NCBI GenBank assembly: GCA_963751665.1
Contig: CAVVVF010000001.1
Coordinates: forward strand, 186,001-250,000
Length of the DNA stretch: 64,000 nt
Direction: 5' to 3'
From: AC-69 sp963751665
Lineage (GTDB): Bacteria > Actinomycetota > UBA4738 > HRBIN12
Below the pieces are notes generated by a model. The model had not been told where the DNA came from. It saw only the letters and a program-made list of their open reading frames with translations, and ran no database searches. Positions within the stretch are counted from its first letter, which is position 1, and each line of letters starts with the position of its first letter. Positions 1 to 10,618 of the stretch are shown piece by piece. A program made the translations under genes and the position numbers.

Positions 1-1665
1 GACGGCCGGCCCGGGTCGCGTTCCTGGGCGGCGTGGGCGAGGTCGGGCGGAACATGGCCTGCGTCGAGCTGGACGACCGGCTGCTCATCCTCGACGCGGG
101 GCTGTCGTTCCCCCACGCCGAGATGCCGGGGATCGACCTGGTCCTTCCGGACTTCGAGTACGTGCGGGAGAACGCGAACCGCGTCGAGGCCGTGGTGCTC
201 ACGCACGGGCACGAGGACCACATCGGCTCGGTGCCGTACCTGCTGCGCGAGTTCGAACGGCCCATGCCGATCTACGGGACGCGCGTTCACGCTGGCTCTG
301 CTGGAGGGCAAGCTCGAGGAGCACCAGGTCCGGGACCGGGCCGAGTTCCACACCGTGGTGCCGGGCGGAGCGGCGAGCGTGGGGCCGTTCACGATGCGGT
401 TCATGCGGGTGACCCACTCCATCCCGGACGGCGTGGCGGTGGCCATCGACACGCCGTTCGGGTCGATCCTGCACACCGGGGACTTCAAGATCGACCAGAC
501 GCCGCTCGACGGGCGGCCCACCGACCTGCACGGGCTGGCCAAGGAGTCCGGGCGGGACGGCGGCGTGCACCTCATGCTGTCCGACTCGACGAACGCCGAG
601 GAGGCCGGGTACACCTCGAGCGAGCGAACGGTTGGCCCGGTGCTCCAGGACATCATCGCTCGGGCCCCGCGGCTCGTCGTGGTGGCCTGCTTCTCCAGCC
701 ACATCCACCGGATCCAGCAGGTGGCGAACGCCGCCCGGGCGAACGAACGGGTCGTCGCGGTTCTGGGCCGTTCCATGCACCAGAGCGTGGAGGCGGCCCG
801 GCGGCTCGGGCTGCTCCACGTGCCGGACGAGGACATCGTGCTGATCGAGGACCTGGACAAGCTGGACCGGGCTCGGGTCGTGGTGGTCTGCACGGGCAGT
901 CAGGGCGAGCCGTACTCGGCGCTCTCGCTGATGGCGGCCCGGGAGCACAAGTTCGTGGACCTTCACCAGGGCGACACCGTCGTCCTGTCCTCCTCGCTCA
1001 TCCCGGGGAACGAGCCGGCCATCCATCGGGTGATCGACGGTCTGTACCGGACGGGAGCCGACGTGTTCCACGAGCCGGCCGCGCCGGTGCACGCGTCGGG
1101 CCACGCCGCCCAGGAAGAGCTCCGGCTGATGCTCTCGCTCGTCCAGCCCCGGTGGTTCATCCCGGTCCACGGGGAACGCCGGCATCTGGCCCATCACGCC
1201 AAGCTGGCCGCCGAGGTCGGCATCCCCTCCGATCACGTGCTGATCTGCGAGGACGGCGACCTGGTGGAGGTGGGGGAGCGGGTCCGCATCGCCGGGCGGA
1301 TCCCGGCGGGGATGACCTTCGTGGACGGGTTGGGGATCGGGGACGTGGGCGAGGTCGTGCTCCGGGACCGGCGGAAGCTCTCCGCCGACGGCGTGGTGGT
1401 CGTGGTGGTCACGATCGACGCCCACCAGGGCGAGATCGTGGCCGGCCCGGACATCGTGAACCGGGGGTTCGTGTTCAACGAGACCTCCGGCGACATCCTT
1501 GAAGAGGCCCGGAATCGCGTCATGCTTTCGCTGAAGGAGAGCGCCCAGGCGCACGTCGTCGACCGAAGCGCCATCGAACAGAACATCCGGCGGACGCTGG
1601 GCAAGTACTTCTACGAGGTCACCCAGCGGAAGCCGGTGATCCTGCCCGTGATCATGGAGGTCTAG
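1..1665 (+). CDS. rnj: Ribonuclease J, 5' end outside window, one frameshift
   Basis: Metallo-beta-lactamase/beta-CASP ribonuclease that matures and degrades RNA in the cytoplasm. The reading frame is already open at base 3, so the N-terminus lies upstream. The metal-binding motif THGHEDHIG is visible near base 190, then the later beta-CASP signatures SDSTNAE and the PVHASGHA motif. The frame breaks near base 285, where removing one G restores a continuous protein (TR-FTLALLEGKLEEH). The downstream part, from about 290 to the TAG at 1663, is clean. The next gene, ftsK, begins with GTG directly at the stop codon, so the two are probably translationally coupled. The family is certain; the break is probably a sequencing insertion. 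Confidence 0.93.
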   Translation, partial: DGRPGSRSWAAWARSGGTWPASSWTTGCSSSTRGCRSPTPRCRGSTWSFRTSSTCGRTRTASRPWCSRTGTRTTSARCRTCCASSNGPCRSTGRAFTLALLEGKLEEHQVRDRAEFHTVVPGGAASVGPFTMRFMRVTHSIPDGVAVAIDTPFGSILHTGDFKIDQTPLDGRPTDLHGLAKESGRDGGVHLMLSDSTNAEEAGYTSSERTVGPVLQDIIARAPRLVVVACFSSHIHRIQQVANAARANERVVAVLGRSMHQSVEAARRLGLLHVPDEDIVLIEDLDKLDRARVVVVCTGSQGEPYSALSLMAAREHKFVDLHQGDTVVLSSSLIPGNEPAIHRVIDGLYRTGADVFHEPAAPVHASGHAAQEELRLMLSLVQPRWFIPVHGERRHLAHHAKLAAEVGIPSDHVLICEDGDLVEVGERVRIAGRIPAGMTFVDGLGIGDVGEVVLRDRRKLSADGVVVVVVTIDAHQGEIVAGPDIVNRGFVFNETSGDILEEARNRVMLSLKESAQAHVVDRSAIEQNIRRTLGKYFYEVTQRKPVILPVIMEV

Positions 1666-3900
1666 TGCCCGCGAAGACCAGGGGGAGGGCGCCGGCGCGC
1701 CCGAAGGCGCGCCGGCGCCCCCCCACCAAGTCCAAGTCAGCACGGCCGAAGGTCCGCCAGCACCTCGGCCCCTGGGCCCGGGACGCCCTGGGGATCGGCC
1801 TGATGGTGTTCGCCCTGATCTCGATCCTCGGCCTGTGGTTCGACGCGGCCGGGTTCGTCGGGCGGGGCATCGAGCTCATGCTGGAGGGCCTGGTGGGGCA
1901 GGCCGCGGTGCTGTTCCCCCTCCTCGCGCTGTACTGGGGGATCCTGCTCCTTCGGGGGACGGCTGAGGACGTGCGGGCCCGGATGTTCATCGGGTTCGCC
2001 CTGATGTCGGTGGGCTTGCTCGCGCTGTGGTCGCTCACGCACGGCAACCCCGCGCCGTTCTCCGGCAAGGGGAGCGCGCGGGACGCGGCGGGTTTCATCG
2101 GCGCCGTGGGCGCCTGGCCCATCGCCCGCGCCGTGTCCCGGCTCGGCGCCGGCATCATCTGGGCCGGCGTCGCCATCCTCGGGGTGCTCATCTTCACGGG
2201 CACGCCGCTGTCCGCGGCCTGGGCGAAAGTCCGCGAGCTGTCGTCGGCGGACGACGCCGAAGGCGAGGGCGAGCCCGGGCGAGCGAAGCGCTCCAAGCGG
2301 GATCGCCGCGGCCACACCGAGGAGGACATCCCGGTCGTGGTGGATCTCCGCGAGCCGGAGGTGGAATCGGAGCCCTCGGCGTCGCCGATCCGGGCCTGGG
2401 TCGGAGACCGCCTTCGTGCCCACCCCGGCGCCGAAGGGTGGAGCGTACAAGCTGCCCCCCATCGCGCTGCTCCGCACGGCGCCGCCATCGGCCGGGTCGA
2501 CCCGGGACGAGGAGCAGACCACGGCGGCCCTGGAGCGCACGTTCCGCACGTTCGGCGTGGCCGCCCGCGTGCCGAAGGCGCACCGCGGACCGACCGTCAC
2601 GCTGTACGAGGTGGAGGTGGAGGCCGGCACGAAGGTGAACAAGGTGCTGGCCCTGGCCGACGACATCGCCTACGCCCTCGCGACGCCCGATGTCCGGATC
2701 ATCGCGCCGATCCCCGGAAAGTCCGCCATCGGCGTTGAGGTGCCGAACAAGGTTCGCGACTTCGTCATGTTGGGCGACGTCCTTCGGGCCAGGGCGGCCA
2801 AGGACGACAGGCACCCGCTGGCGGTGGCGCTGGGCAAGGACGTCCACGGCCGGGCCCAGATGGTGAACCTGACCAAGATGCCGCACCTGTTGATCGCGGG
2901 GGCCACCGGCGCGGGCAAGTCCTCCCTCATCAACTGCTTCATCACGTCGATCCTCATGCGGACCACGCCCGAGCAGGTGAAGCTGGTGCTCGTCGACCCC
3001 AAGCGCGTGGAGCTCGCGCACTTCGCCGACCTGCCGCACCTGCTCTCGCCGGTGATCGTCCACCCCAAGCGGGCGGCCGAGGCCCTGGGGTGGGTGGTGC
3101 GCGAGATGGAGCAGCGCTACGAGGCCCTGGCCATGGTGGGCGTCCGCGACGTCGACGGCTACCGAGAGGGGCTGGCGTCGGGGACCCTTCGGATCCCGCC
3201 CGGCCAGGAGGAGAAGTTCGGCGACCTTCCCTACATCCTGGTCGTGATCGACGAGCTGGCCGACCTCATGCTGATCTCCCCGCGCGCCGTCGAGGACACG
3301 ATCGTGCGCATCGCGCAGATGGCCCGGGCCGTCGGCATCCACCTGGTGGTGGCGACGCAGCGGCCGTCGGTGGACGTCGTGACCGGCCTGATCAAGGCGA
3401 ACATCCCGTCGCGGATCGCGCTCATGACCTCGTCCCAGGCGGACTCGCGCGTCATCCTCGACATGAACGGGGCAGAGAAGCTCGTGGGCCACGGCGACAT
3501 GCTGTACGCGCCGTCCAGCGCCTCCAAGCCGACGCGCCTGCAGGCGGCGTGGGTCACCGAGAAGGAGATCCAGTCGGTGTGCGAGTGGATCAGGGCCCAG
3601 CGCGAGCCCGAGTACGCGGCGAGCGTGGAGGGCTTGGGGCGGCCCCCCATGGAGGGCGAGGGCGACCTCGCGGTCGGCGACGAGCTCATGGAGCAGGCCG
3701 CGGAGCTCGTGATCCGGTCGCAGCTCGGTTCGACCTCGATGCTCCAGCGAAAGCTGAAGGTGGGGTTCGCCCGGGCCGGCCGGCTGATGGACCTCATGGA
3801 GGAGCGAGGGATCGTCGGCCCCTCGCAGGGCTCCAGGGCCCGCGACGTCCTGGTCACGTGGGAGGAGTGGGAGGAGTCCCGCTCGGCCCGCACCACCTAG
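1665..3900 (+). CDS. ftsK: DNA translocase FtsK/SpoIIIE, one frameshift
   Basis: Septal DNA pump that clears chromosome ends during division. It starts with GTG touching the rnj stop. The basic N-terminus is followed by about four membrane segments (roughly residues 42-175), a short charged linker and the motor domain. Walker A is GATGAGKS near base 2905 and Walker B is VVIDELADLM near 3240. The C-terminal gamma winged helix (LVIRSQLGSTSMLQRKLKVG) ends the protein. The frame switches near base 2400 in the linker; one extra base explains it (AW-SETAFVPTPAP). About 745 aa is a normal length for a short-linker FtsK. A 15-bp perfect hairpin lies in codons 8-19. Confidence 0.92.
1687..1720. repeat. 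15-bp perfect inverted repeat at the rnj/ftsK junction
   Basis: Arms 1687-1701 and 1706-1720 are exact reverse complements separated by CGAA. The structure starts 22 nt after the ftsK GTG and is entirely G/C outside the loop. It is not followed by a T-run, so it is not a typical terminator. It could limit translation of ftsK or stabilise processed rnj mRNA; this is inference. Confidence 0.6.
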
Positions 3901-3911
3901 GCTCCGAGCCG

Positions 3912-4310
3912 ATGGCAGCGCCCTTCGCGCAGCTCGACTTCCTGTATTGCCCCAGCGAGGACGTCGCCGCCGAGGCCACGTACTTCACCGAGGTCCTGGG
4001 CGGCGAGATGGTCTTCGCCATCGAGTCCGGTGGTACGAGGGTCGCGGCGGTCCGGATGACCGCCGGCCCGCCGCTCTTCCTGCTGGCCGATCACGTCGAG
4101 GGCGAGCGACCCATCCTGATCTATCGCGTCGATGACCTTCCGGCCGCCCTGGCCGAGCTGGAGGCCCGCGGGTGGAAGCGGGCGGGCACCCTCGAGATCC
4201 CGCACGGGCCCTGCTGCTCGTTCCGGACGACGGGTGGGCACCGGGTCGCCCTGTACCAGCTCACTCGGCCGGAGGTCGCGGCCCACTTCGAGGGCCGCCG
4301 GGACTTCTGA
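3912..4310 (+). CDS. VOC (glyoxalase-fold) domain protein
   Basis: A 132-residue protein with a single vicinal-oxygen-chelate half-fold (LDFLYCPSEDVAAEATYFTEVLGGEMVF at the start, FRTTGGHRVALYQ near the end). Proteins of this size usually form metal-binding dimers acting on small electrophiles, but nothing here names the substrate. The ATG lies 11 nt after the ftsK stop, so it may be cotranscribed with ftsK. It ends shortly before the RodZ-like gene. The family is clear, the function is unknown. Confidence 0.8.
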   Translation: MAAPFAQLDFLYCPSEDVAAEATYFTEVLGGEMVFAIESGGTRVAAVRMTAGPPLFLLADHVEGERPILIYRVDDLPAALAELEARGWKRAGTLEIPHGPCCSFRTTGGHRVALYQLTRPEVAAHFEGRRDF

Positions 4311-4373
4311 CTCGGCCTAACGCGGGGCCACTGCCTATACTCCCAGGCCAGAGCCCGTATCCCGGAGGACCGT

Positions 4374-5126
4374 GTGCAGCGATCGACGATCGGCGTGGGC
4401 CCGGCGCTCCGCAGGGCCCGGGTGGCCCGCGGCGTGACCCTCGACGAGGCCAGCCGCGACACGAGGATCCGCCGCGAGTTCCTGGTGGCCCTGGAAGAGG
4501 AGGACTTCGAGCGCCTGCTGGGCGACGTGTACGTCCGGGGCTCGATCCGTTCCTACGCTACCTACCTCGGCCTTGCGTCCGACCAGATGGTCCACGCCTA
4601 CGCCCGGTTCGCCGCGGAGCCCGCGGAGGCGCCGGCGCCGGCCGGGCCGCCTGCCCCCGAGAGCCCCATCGACGCGCCCCGCCGCCGTGACAGCCACCGG
4701 CTGTTCGTGATGATCGCGGCCACGCTGCTGATCCTGGCGGCATCGTTCGGGATCATCTCCACGCGGGCCTCGGCCCCGCCTCCGGCGGATCTGTCCTCGG
4801 ACACGCCGGGCCTGACGGGACTGGGCCCCGGGATCGTGGCGCTGGTGGCGGCGGAGCAACGGGTCGAGGTCACCGTGACGATCGACGCCGCGGCGCCGCA
4901 GACCTTCTCGTTGAAGCCTGGCGAGAGCCGTTCGTTCAACGCCGACGTCTCGCTCACGATCCGGCTGGACCACGGCGCCAGCGCCCGTGTCACGGTGAAC
5001 GGCGACGACAAGGGATTCCCGGGGAAGCGCAACCGTCCCTGGCGCGATACCTACAGCTACGCGAGCGCCGGCCCGACGCCGTCCCGGCGGCGTGAGCGCG
5101 CGCGGGCCGAAGCGCGCGAGGGGCCG
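4374..5126 (+). CDS. RodZ-like HTH membrane protein, in frame with cinA
   Basis: The N-terminus carries a Cro-like HTH_25 domain (residues 8-75, RRARVARGVTLDEASRDTRI). A proline/alanine linker, one membrane segment (about residues 105-125, LFVMIAATLLILAASF) and a C-terminal beta domain of the DUF4115 type (VTIDAAAPQTFSLKPGESRSF, then VNGDDKGFPGKR) follow. This is the architecture of RodZ, which links MreB to the cell envelope. The GTG start is preceded by CCCGGAGGACC. No stop codon separates it from CinA: the frame runs straight through. The boundary given is the GTG that fits a normal CinA start. Either the two are truly fused or a small indel removed the stop. Confidence 0.75.
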
Positions 5127-6389
5127 GTGAGGGCCGAGGTCGTCGGGGTCGGCACGGAGCTGTTGCTCGGCCAGATCCCGAACACGAACGCGCAGTGGAT
5201 CTCGCAGCGTCTGGCCGGGATCGGGGTCGATGTCCTGCACCACCAGGTAGTGGGGGACAATGCGGAGCGGATCGAGGAGGCCCTGCGGCACGCGCTGTCG
5301 CACGCCGACGTGGTGATCGTGACCGGCGGCCTGGGCCCCACGCAAGATGACATCACCCGCCAGGCCGTGGCTGAGGTGGCCGGGGCCTCGATGGTCCGCC
5401 ATCCCGAGCTCGAGGAGATGATCCGGGCCAAGTTCGCTCGGGCGGGACGGCAGATGCCCGAGTCCAACCTGGTCCAGGCCGACGTGCCCGAGGGCGCGCG
5501 CGTGATCCTTCCCGACCGGGGGACCGCGCCGGGCCTGGCAGTGGAGATCGAAGGCACGCGCCTGTACGCGCTCCCCGGCGTGCCCTCGGAGATGCGGGAG
5601 ATGATGGAGGAGACCGTCCTTCCCGAGCTCGCTTCGTTGGCCGGCCCGGCCTCGATCGCCTCCCGCATCATCCGGTGCGTCGGCATCCCGGAGTCGCGCG
5701 TCGCCGAGCTGACGGATGACCTGTTCCAGGCCTCGGCCAACCCCACGGTGGCGTACCTGGCGGGCGGGGGAGAGGTGAAGGTCCGGCTGACGGCGAAGGC
5801 GACGACCCGCGAAGAGGCCGAGGCGTTGCTCCAGCCGCTGGTCCAGGAGGTGGTCCGGAGGATCGGCGACTTCGTGTTCACCACGACGGACGAGGAGCTC
5901 GAGGAGGCCGTGGGGCGGTTGCTGCGCGACGCCGGCAAGACGCTGGCCTGTGCGGAGTCGCTGACCGGTGGCGAGCTCGGCGCCCGTATCACGTCGGTCC
6001 CCGGGGCCTCGGACTACTTCCTGGGCTCGGCGGCGTGCTACTCGCCCCGGGCGAAGCGAGAGATCCTCGGCGTCTCGCAGGAGACGATCGACGGGCCGGG
6101 ACTGGTGAGCGCGGAGTGCGCCCGGGAGATGGCGGCGGGCGCGCGGCGGCTGTTCGGCGCCGACATCTCCGTCGCGCTCACCGGTGCGGCGGGGCCCGGA
6201 CCCCACGCCGGAGCGGAGCCCGGGCAGATCTGGGTGGCCGTGGAGGCCGAGGGGGTCTCGCACCAGCGCGGGCTCCGCTCACCCGGCGACCGGGAACTCG
6301 TGCGGCGGTGGGCCGAGCAGGCCGGCCTCGACCTGGCGCGCCGGCACCTCGAGGGGAAGCCGCTCCCCGACGGAGATCGTGCGGCCTGA
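5127..6389 (+). CDS. cinA: CinA family protein (MoaB-like domain plus nicotinamide-nucleotide amidase)
   Basis: About 420 residues. The N-terminal MoaB/MogA-like domain begins VRAEVVGVGTELLLGQIPNTNAQWIS and contains VTGGLGPTQDD. The C-terminal CinA amidase domain contains CAESLTGGELGARITSVPGASDYFLG and VALTGAAGPG. CinA proteins deamidate NMN in pyridine nucleotide salvage, and in several phyla the gene lies next to recA as it does here. The GTG at 5127 gives the usual family N-terminus, but the upstream RodZ-like sequence is in the same open frame. The stop overlaps the thpR start (TGATG). Confidence 0.9.
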   Translation: MRAEVVGVGTELLLGQIPNTNAQWISQRLAGIGVDVLHHQVVGDNAERIEEALRHALSHADVVIVTGGLGPTQDDITRQAVAEVAGASMVRHPELEEMIRAKFARAGRQMPESNLVQADVPEGARVILPDRGTAPGLAVEIEGTRLYALPGVPSEMREMMEETVLPELASLAGPASIASRIIRCVGIPESRVAELTDDLFQASANPTVAYLAGGGEVKVRLTAKATTREEAEALLQPLVQEVVRRIGDFVFTTTDEELEEAVGRLLRDAGKTLACAESLTGGELGARITSVPGASDYFLGSAACYSPRAKREILGVSQETIDGPGLVSAECAREMAAGARRLFGADISVALTGAAGPGPHAGAEPGQIWVAVEAEGVSHQRGLRSPGDRELVRRWAEQAGLDLARRHLEGKPLPDGDRAA

Positions 6390-6985
6390 TGGCGAGGGAC
6401 AGGGCGTCGCGGCCCGAGGCAAAGCCCTTGCGATTGTTCGTCGCGGTGGACGTCCCCGAACTTGTCCGTGACAGGGTGCAGGATGCGATCGGGCCGTGGC
6501 GCGAGCGTATCCCCCGGGCGAAGTGGGTGCCGAAGCAGAACCAGCACGTGACGCTGAAGTTCCTCGGCTCGACGTGGCCACGGCTCGTGGGATGGGTCAC
6601 GGAGACCGTGGAGGCGGTTGCCCGGCAGAGCGAACCGTTCCAGACCCGGGTCACCGGGCTCGGTGCGTTCCCTTCGGCCCGCCGAGCCCGGGTTCTGTGG
6701 GCCGGGCTGGACGATCCGGGCGGCCGCATGGCCGCACTGGCCGCGGATCTCGAGGGCGCCTTGGGCAAGGAGTTCGAGCCGGAGAAGCGGGCCTTCACGG
6801 CGCACCTCACGGTGGCCAGGTTCGATCCATCGGTCCCGTTCGACGGGGAGGAGATCGCCGCAACGGACATCGCCTCGGAACCGTTCGCCGTCGACCAGCT
6901 GGTCCTGTACCGCAGCCACCTGCGGCGCCCCGCGCCGATCTACGAGCCCATGGGGGAGTTCGCCCTCGGGCCGGAAGGTGATTGA
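6389..6985 (+). CDS. thpR: RNA 2',3'-cyclic phosphodiesterase (2'-5' RNA ligase family)
   Basis: A 198-residue 2H phosphoesterase. Both catalytic HxT motifs are present: HVTLKFLG near base 6545 and HLTVARF near 6803. The core starts LRLFVAVDVPE. ThpR hydrolyses 2',3'-cyclic phosphate ends of RNA. The ATG overlaps the cinA stop. It is followed at once by the SOS promoter of recA, so the operon probably ends here. Confidence 0.88.
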   Translation: MARDRASRPEAKPLRLFVAVDVPELVRDRVQDAIGPWRERIPRAKWVPKQNQHVTLKFLGSTWPRLVGWVTETVEAVARQSEPFQTRVTGLGAFPSARRARVLWAGLDDPGGRMAALAADLEGALGKEFEPEKRAFTAHLTVARFDPSVPFDGEEIAATDIASEPFAVDQLVLYRSHLRRPAPIYEPMGEFALGPEGD

Positions 6986-7010
6986 CCTCGAACATACGTT
7001 CGGGTATGGT
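6982..7010 (+). promoter_or_regulatory. recA promoter with LexA (SOS) box
   Basis: TTGACC at 6982-6987 and TATGGT at 7005-7010 are 17 bp apart. The perfect SOS palindrome GAACATACGTTC lies at 6990-7001 inside the spacer, so LexA binding would block RNA polymerase. GAAC-N4-GTTC is the established LexA site of Gram-positive bacteria. Confidence 0.85.
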
Positions 7011-7143
7011 CCGGGGTTGCAGGTTCCGAATGACAGAGGTGTAATCCGTGTCAGACCTACGCGATACTGTGCGCCCCGACATCGGGGAAGAGCTCACCGG
7101 AGCCGTACGCCGGTGGGCGAGGGGTCAGAAGGAGGCTTCGCGG

Positions 7144-8262
<1,119 letters not shown>

Positions 8263-8272
8263 CAGCCCGAAG

Positions 8273-8788
8273 ATGGCCGAGACCTCCAGGTCGCGCCGCA
8301 CCAAGCGCCCGATCTCGTGCCACGACCGGGCCCTGCGGCTCCTTGCAGCGCGGCCGCGCTCGCGTCGCGAGCTCGAGACCCGGCTCCGCTCCGCGGGGTT
8401 CGACCCGGAGATGGTGGCGGAGGAGCTTGCGCGCCTGGAGGAGGTGGGGTTGCTCGACGACGAGCGCTTCGCCCAGGAGTTCGCGGAACACTCGCTCGGC
8501 CGAAAGCTGTCCGGGCGGCGCGCGGTGGCCTCGTCGCTCGCGGCCAAGGGCGTGTCCCGTCCGGTGATCGAGCGGGCCCTCCAGGACATCGAGGGCGACG
8601 AGGACGCCAGGGCCGCCGAGCTGGCCCGCTCCCGGGTCTCCCGGCTGTCCGGCCAGCGGCCGGAGGTGGCCTACCGCCGGTTGGTCTCCTTCCTGGCCCG
8701 GCGGGGATACGAGGGGGCGGTGGCCAGGCGGGCCGCGGCCTCCGCGCTCCGGCCCGACCTGGGCGCGGAGGGGCTCTCCGAGCCGTAG
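8273..8788 (+). CDS. recX: Regulatory protein RecX
   Basis: A 171-residue, helix-rich protein built of three-helix repeats (ALRLLAARPRSRRELETRLRSAGF, then VEEVGLLDDERFAQEF-type motif). RecX binds RecA filaments and limits their activity. It starts 10 nt after recA, the standard recA-recX arrangement, and should share the SOS promoter. Intact. Confidence 0.92.
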   Translation: MAETSRSRRTKRPISCHDRALRLLAARPRSRRELETRLRSAGFDPEMVAEELARLEEVGLLDDERFAQEFAEHSLGRKLSGRRAVASSLAAKGVSRPVIERALQDIEGDEDARAAELARSRVSRLSGQRPEVAYRRLVSFLARRGYEGAVARRAAASALRPDLGAEGLSEP

Positions 8789-8987
8789 CCCCTCAGCGAA
8801 ACCCCTTGCGTCTCACGCCGCCAGGCCGTAGATTGTGCATTTGAGAGGCTTCTTCAGGAAAACGATCTGTTCGACTTGTGCCTGACACCGTGACCGACAC
8901 GAACCGCGACGAAGCACACCGGATAGGGGGGCGTGAGGGACCCGAAGGTTCCCTGGCGCCCTAGCTCTCGCTTCATTCGAACGCACA

Positions 8988-9025
8988 GCCGAACGGAGGC
9001 CTGACCGGCCTGTGTTCGGCCTTTT
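8988..9025 (+). terminator. Probable intrinsic terminator between recX and rny
   Basis: GCCGAAC at 8988-8994 pairs with GTTCGGC at 9014-9020, with an inner AGGCC/GGCCT stem, followed by CTTTTC. It would end the recA-recX transcript. The 199 bp before it, 8789-8987, show no gene. Confidence 0.6.
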
Positions 9026-9045
9026 CATATCTGGAGGAAAGCGAG

Positions 9046-10578
9046 ATGGGATCGGCATTCGTGGTGATCATGGTCTTTGTGTCCGGCGTCGCGCTGGGCT
9101 TCCTGATCCGGGCGGCGTTCGCCCAGACCAAGGCTCTGAGCGCCGAGTCGCGGGCTCAGAAGGTGATCCTGGAGGCCGAGCGGGAGGCGGAAAAGCTCAC
9201 CCGCGAGGCCCTCGGGGAGGTCAAGGACGAGATCAGCGGCATGCGGCGGGAGGCGGAGCAAGAGGTCCGCTCCCGTCGCGAGGAGATGAAGCGTTCGGAG
9301 CAACGCCTCACCCAGAAGGAGGAGGCGATCGAGAAGAAGCTCGAGGACGTGGAGACGCGAGCGACGGAGATGGACGACCGCGACAAGAAGCTCCAGAAGG
9401 TGCGCCAGCAACTGGAGCAGGCGGCCGAGCAGCACAGCCAGCAGCTTGAGGCGGTAGCCAGGATGACGTCGCAGGAGGCCAAGGAGGCGCTCGTCACCCA
9501 GGTTGTGGACGAGGCCAAGCGCCAGGCCATGGCCACCGTTCGGGAGATCGAGAACCGAGCTCGGGAGGAAGGGGAGGAGCGAGCCCGAAAGATCGTGACG
9601 ATCGCCATCCAGCGGGTGGCCTCGGAGCAGACCGCCGAGTCGACCGTCTCGGTGTTCTCCCTCCCGTCGGAGGACATGAAGGGTCGGATCATCGGCCGGG
9701 AGGGCCGGAACATCCGGGCCTTCGAGGCCGTGACCGGGGTGAACCTCATCATCGACGACACGCCTGAGGCCGTCGTGCTGTCGTGCTTCGACCCCGTCCG
9801 GCGCGAGACCGCGCGCATGACGCTGGAGAAGCTCGTCTCCGACGGGCGGATCCACCCGGCGCGCATCGAGGAGACGTACGAGCGCTCGAAGAAGGAGATC
9901 GACGAGCAGATCAAGCGGGCCGGCGAGGAAGCGGTGATGGAGGTTGGGGTCACCGACATGCATCCCGACCTGGTGAAGCTCCTCGGGCGGCTCCAGTTCC
10001 GGACCTCCTACGGCCAGAACGTCCTGAAGCATCTGGTGGAGTCGGCCCACATCGCCGGTTCCATCGCCGCCGAGCTCGGTCTGGACCAACGGATCCCCAA
10101 GCGAGGCGCGCTGCTGCACGACATCGGCAAGGCCGTGACCCACGAGATCGAGGGCTCCCACGCCATCATCGGCGCGGAGATCGCCCGCCGGCTGCGGGAA
10201 GCGCCCGAGGTCGTGCACTGCATCGAGTCGCATCACGGCGAGGTCGAGCAGCGGACCATCGAGGCCGTGCTGGCCCAGATCGCCGACGGCATCTCGGGCG
10301 GCCGGCCCGGAGCCCGGCGGGAGAGCCTGGAGACCTACATCAAGCGCCTGGAACGGCTGGAGGAGATCTGCTCCTCGTACCCCGGCGTCGAGAAGACCTA
10401 CGCCATGCAGGCGGGGCGGGAGGTCCGGGTGATGGTCAAGCCCGGCGACATCGACGACCTCCAGGCCCAGGTGATGGCCCGAGACATCGCCAAGCAGGTA
10501 GAGGAGGAGCTCCAGTACCCCGGCCAGATCAAGATCACCGTGGTGCGCGAGACCCGGGCGATCGAGTTCGCGCGGTGA
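9046..10578 (+). CDS. rny: Ribonuclease Y
   Basis: Membrane-anchored endoribonuclease that starts mRNA decay. The 510 residues show an N-terminal membrane helix (residues 3-25), a long charged coiled coil (about 30-190), a KH domain with the RIIGREGRNIR signature (near base 9685) and an HD domain with LLHDIGKA and ESHHGE. The start has the Shine-Dalgarno GGAGGAAA. Intact. With RNase J at the left edge, the organism has the RNase Y/J decay system rather than relying on RNase E alone. Confidence 0.96.
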   Translation: MGSAFVVIMVFVSGVALGFLIRAAFAQTKALSAESRAQKVILEAEREAEKLTREALGEVKDEISGMRREAEQEVRSRREEMKRSEQRLTQKEEAIEKKLEDVETRATEMDDRDKKLQKVRQQLEQAAEQHSQQLEAVARMTSQEAKEALVTQVVDEAKRQAMATVREIENRAREEGEERARKIVTIAIQRVASEQTAESTVSVFSLPSEDMKGRIIGREGRNIRAFEAVTGVNLIIDDTPEAVVLSCFDPVRRETARMTLEKLVSDGRIHPARIEETYERSKKEIDEQIKRAGEEAVMEVGVTDMHPDLVKLLGRLQFRTSYGQNVLKHLVESAHIAGSIAAELGLDQRIPKRGALLHDIGKAVTHEIEGSHAIIGAEIARRLREAPEVVHCIESHHGEVEQRTIEAVLAQIADGISGGRPGARRESLETYIKRLERLEEICSSYPGVEKTYAMQAGREVRVMVKPGDIDDLQAQVMARDIAKQVEEELQYPGQIKITVVRETRAIEFAR

Positions 10579-10618
10579 GCGGCGGTCCCGGCCCGGCGAG
10601 GGGTAGCCTGGGGTAGCC

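Noticed and set aside
199..1743. Long reverse-strand open frame opposite rnj
   Set aside because: High-GC DNA gives long antisense frames; its histidine/arginine/proline-rich product has no family features, while the forward strand encodes a clear RNase J.
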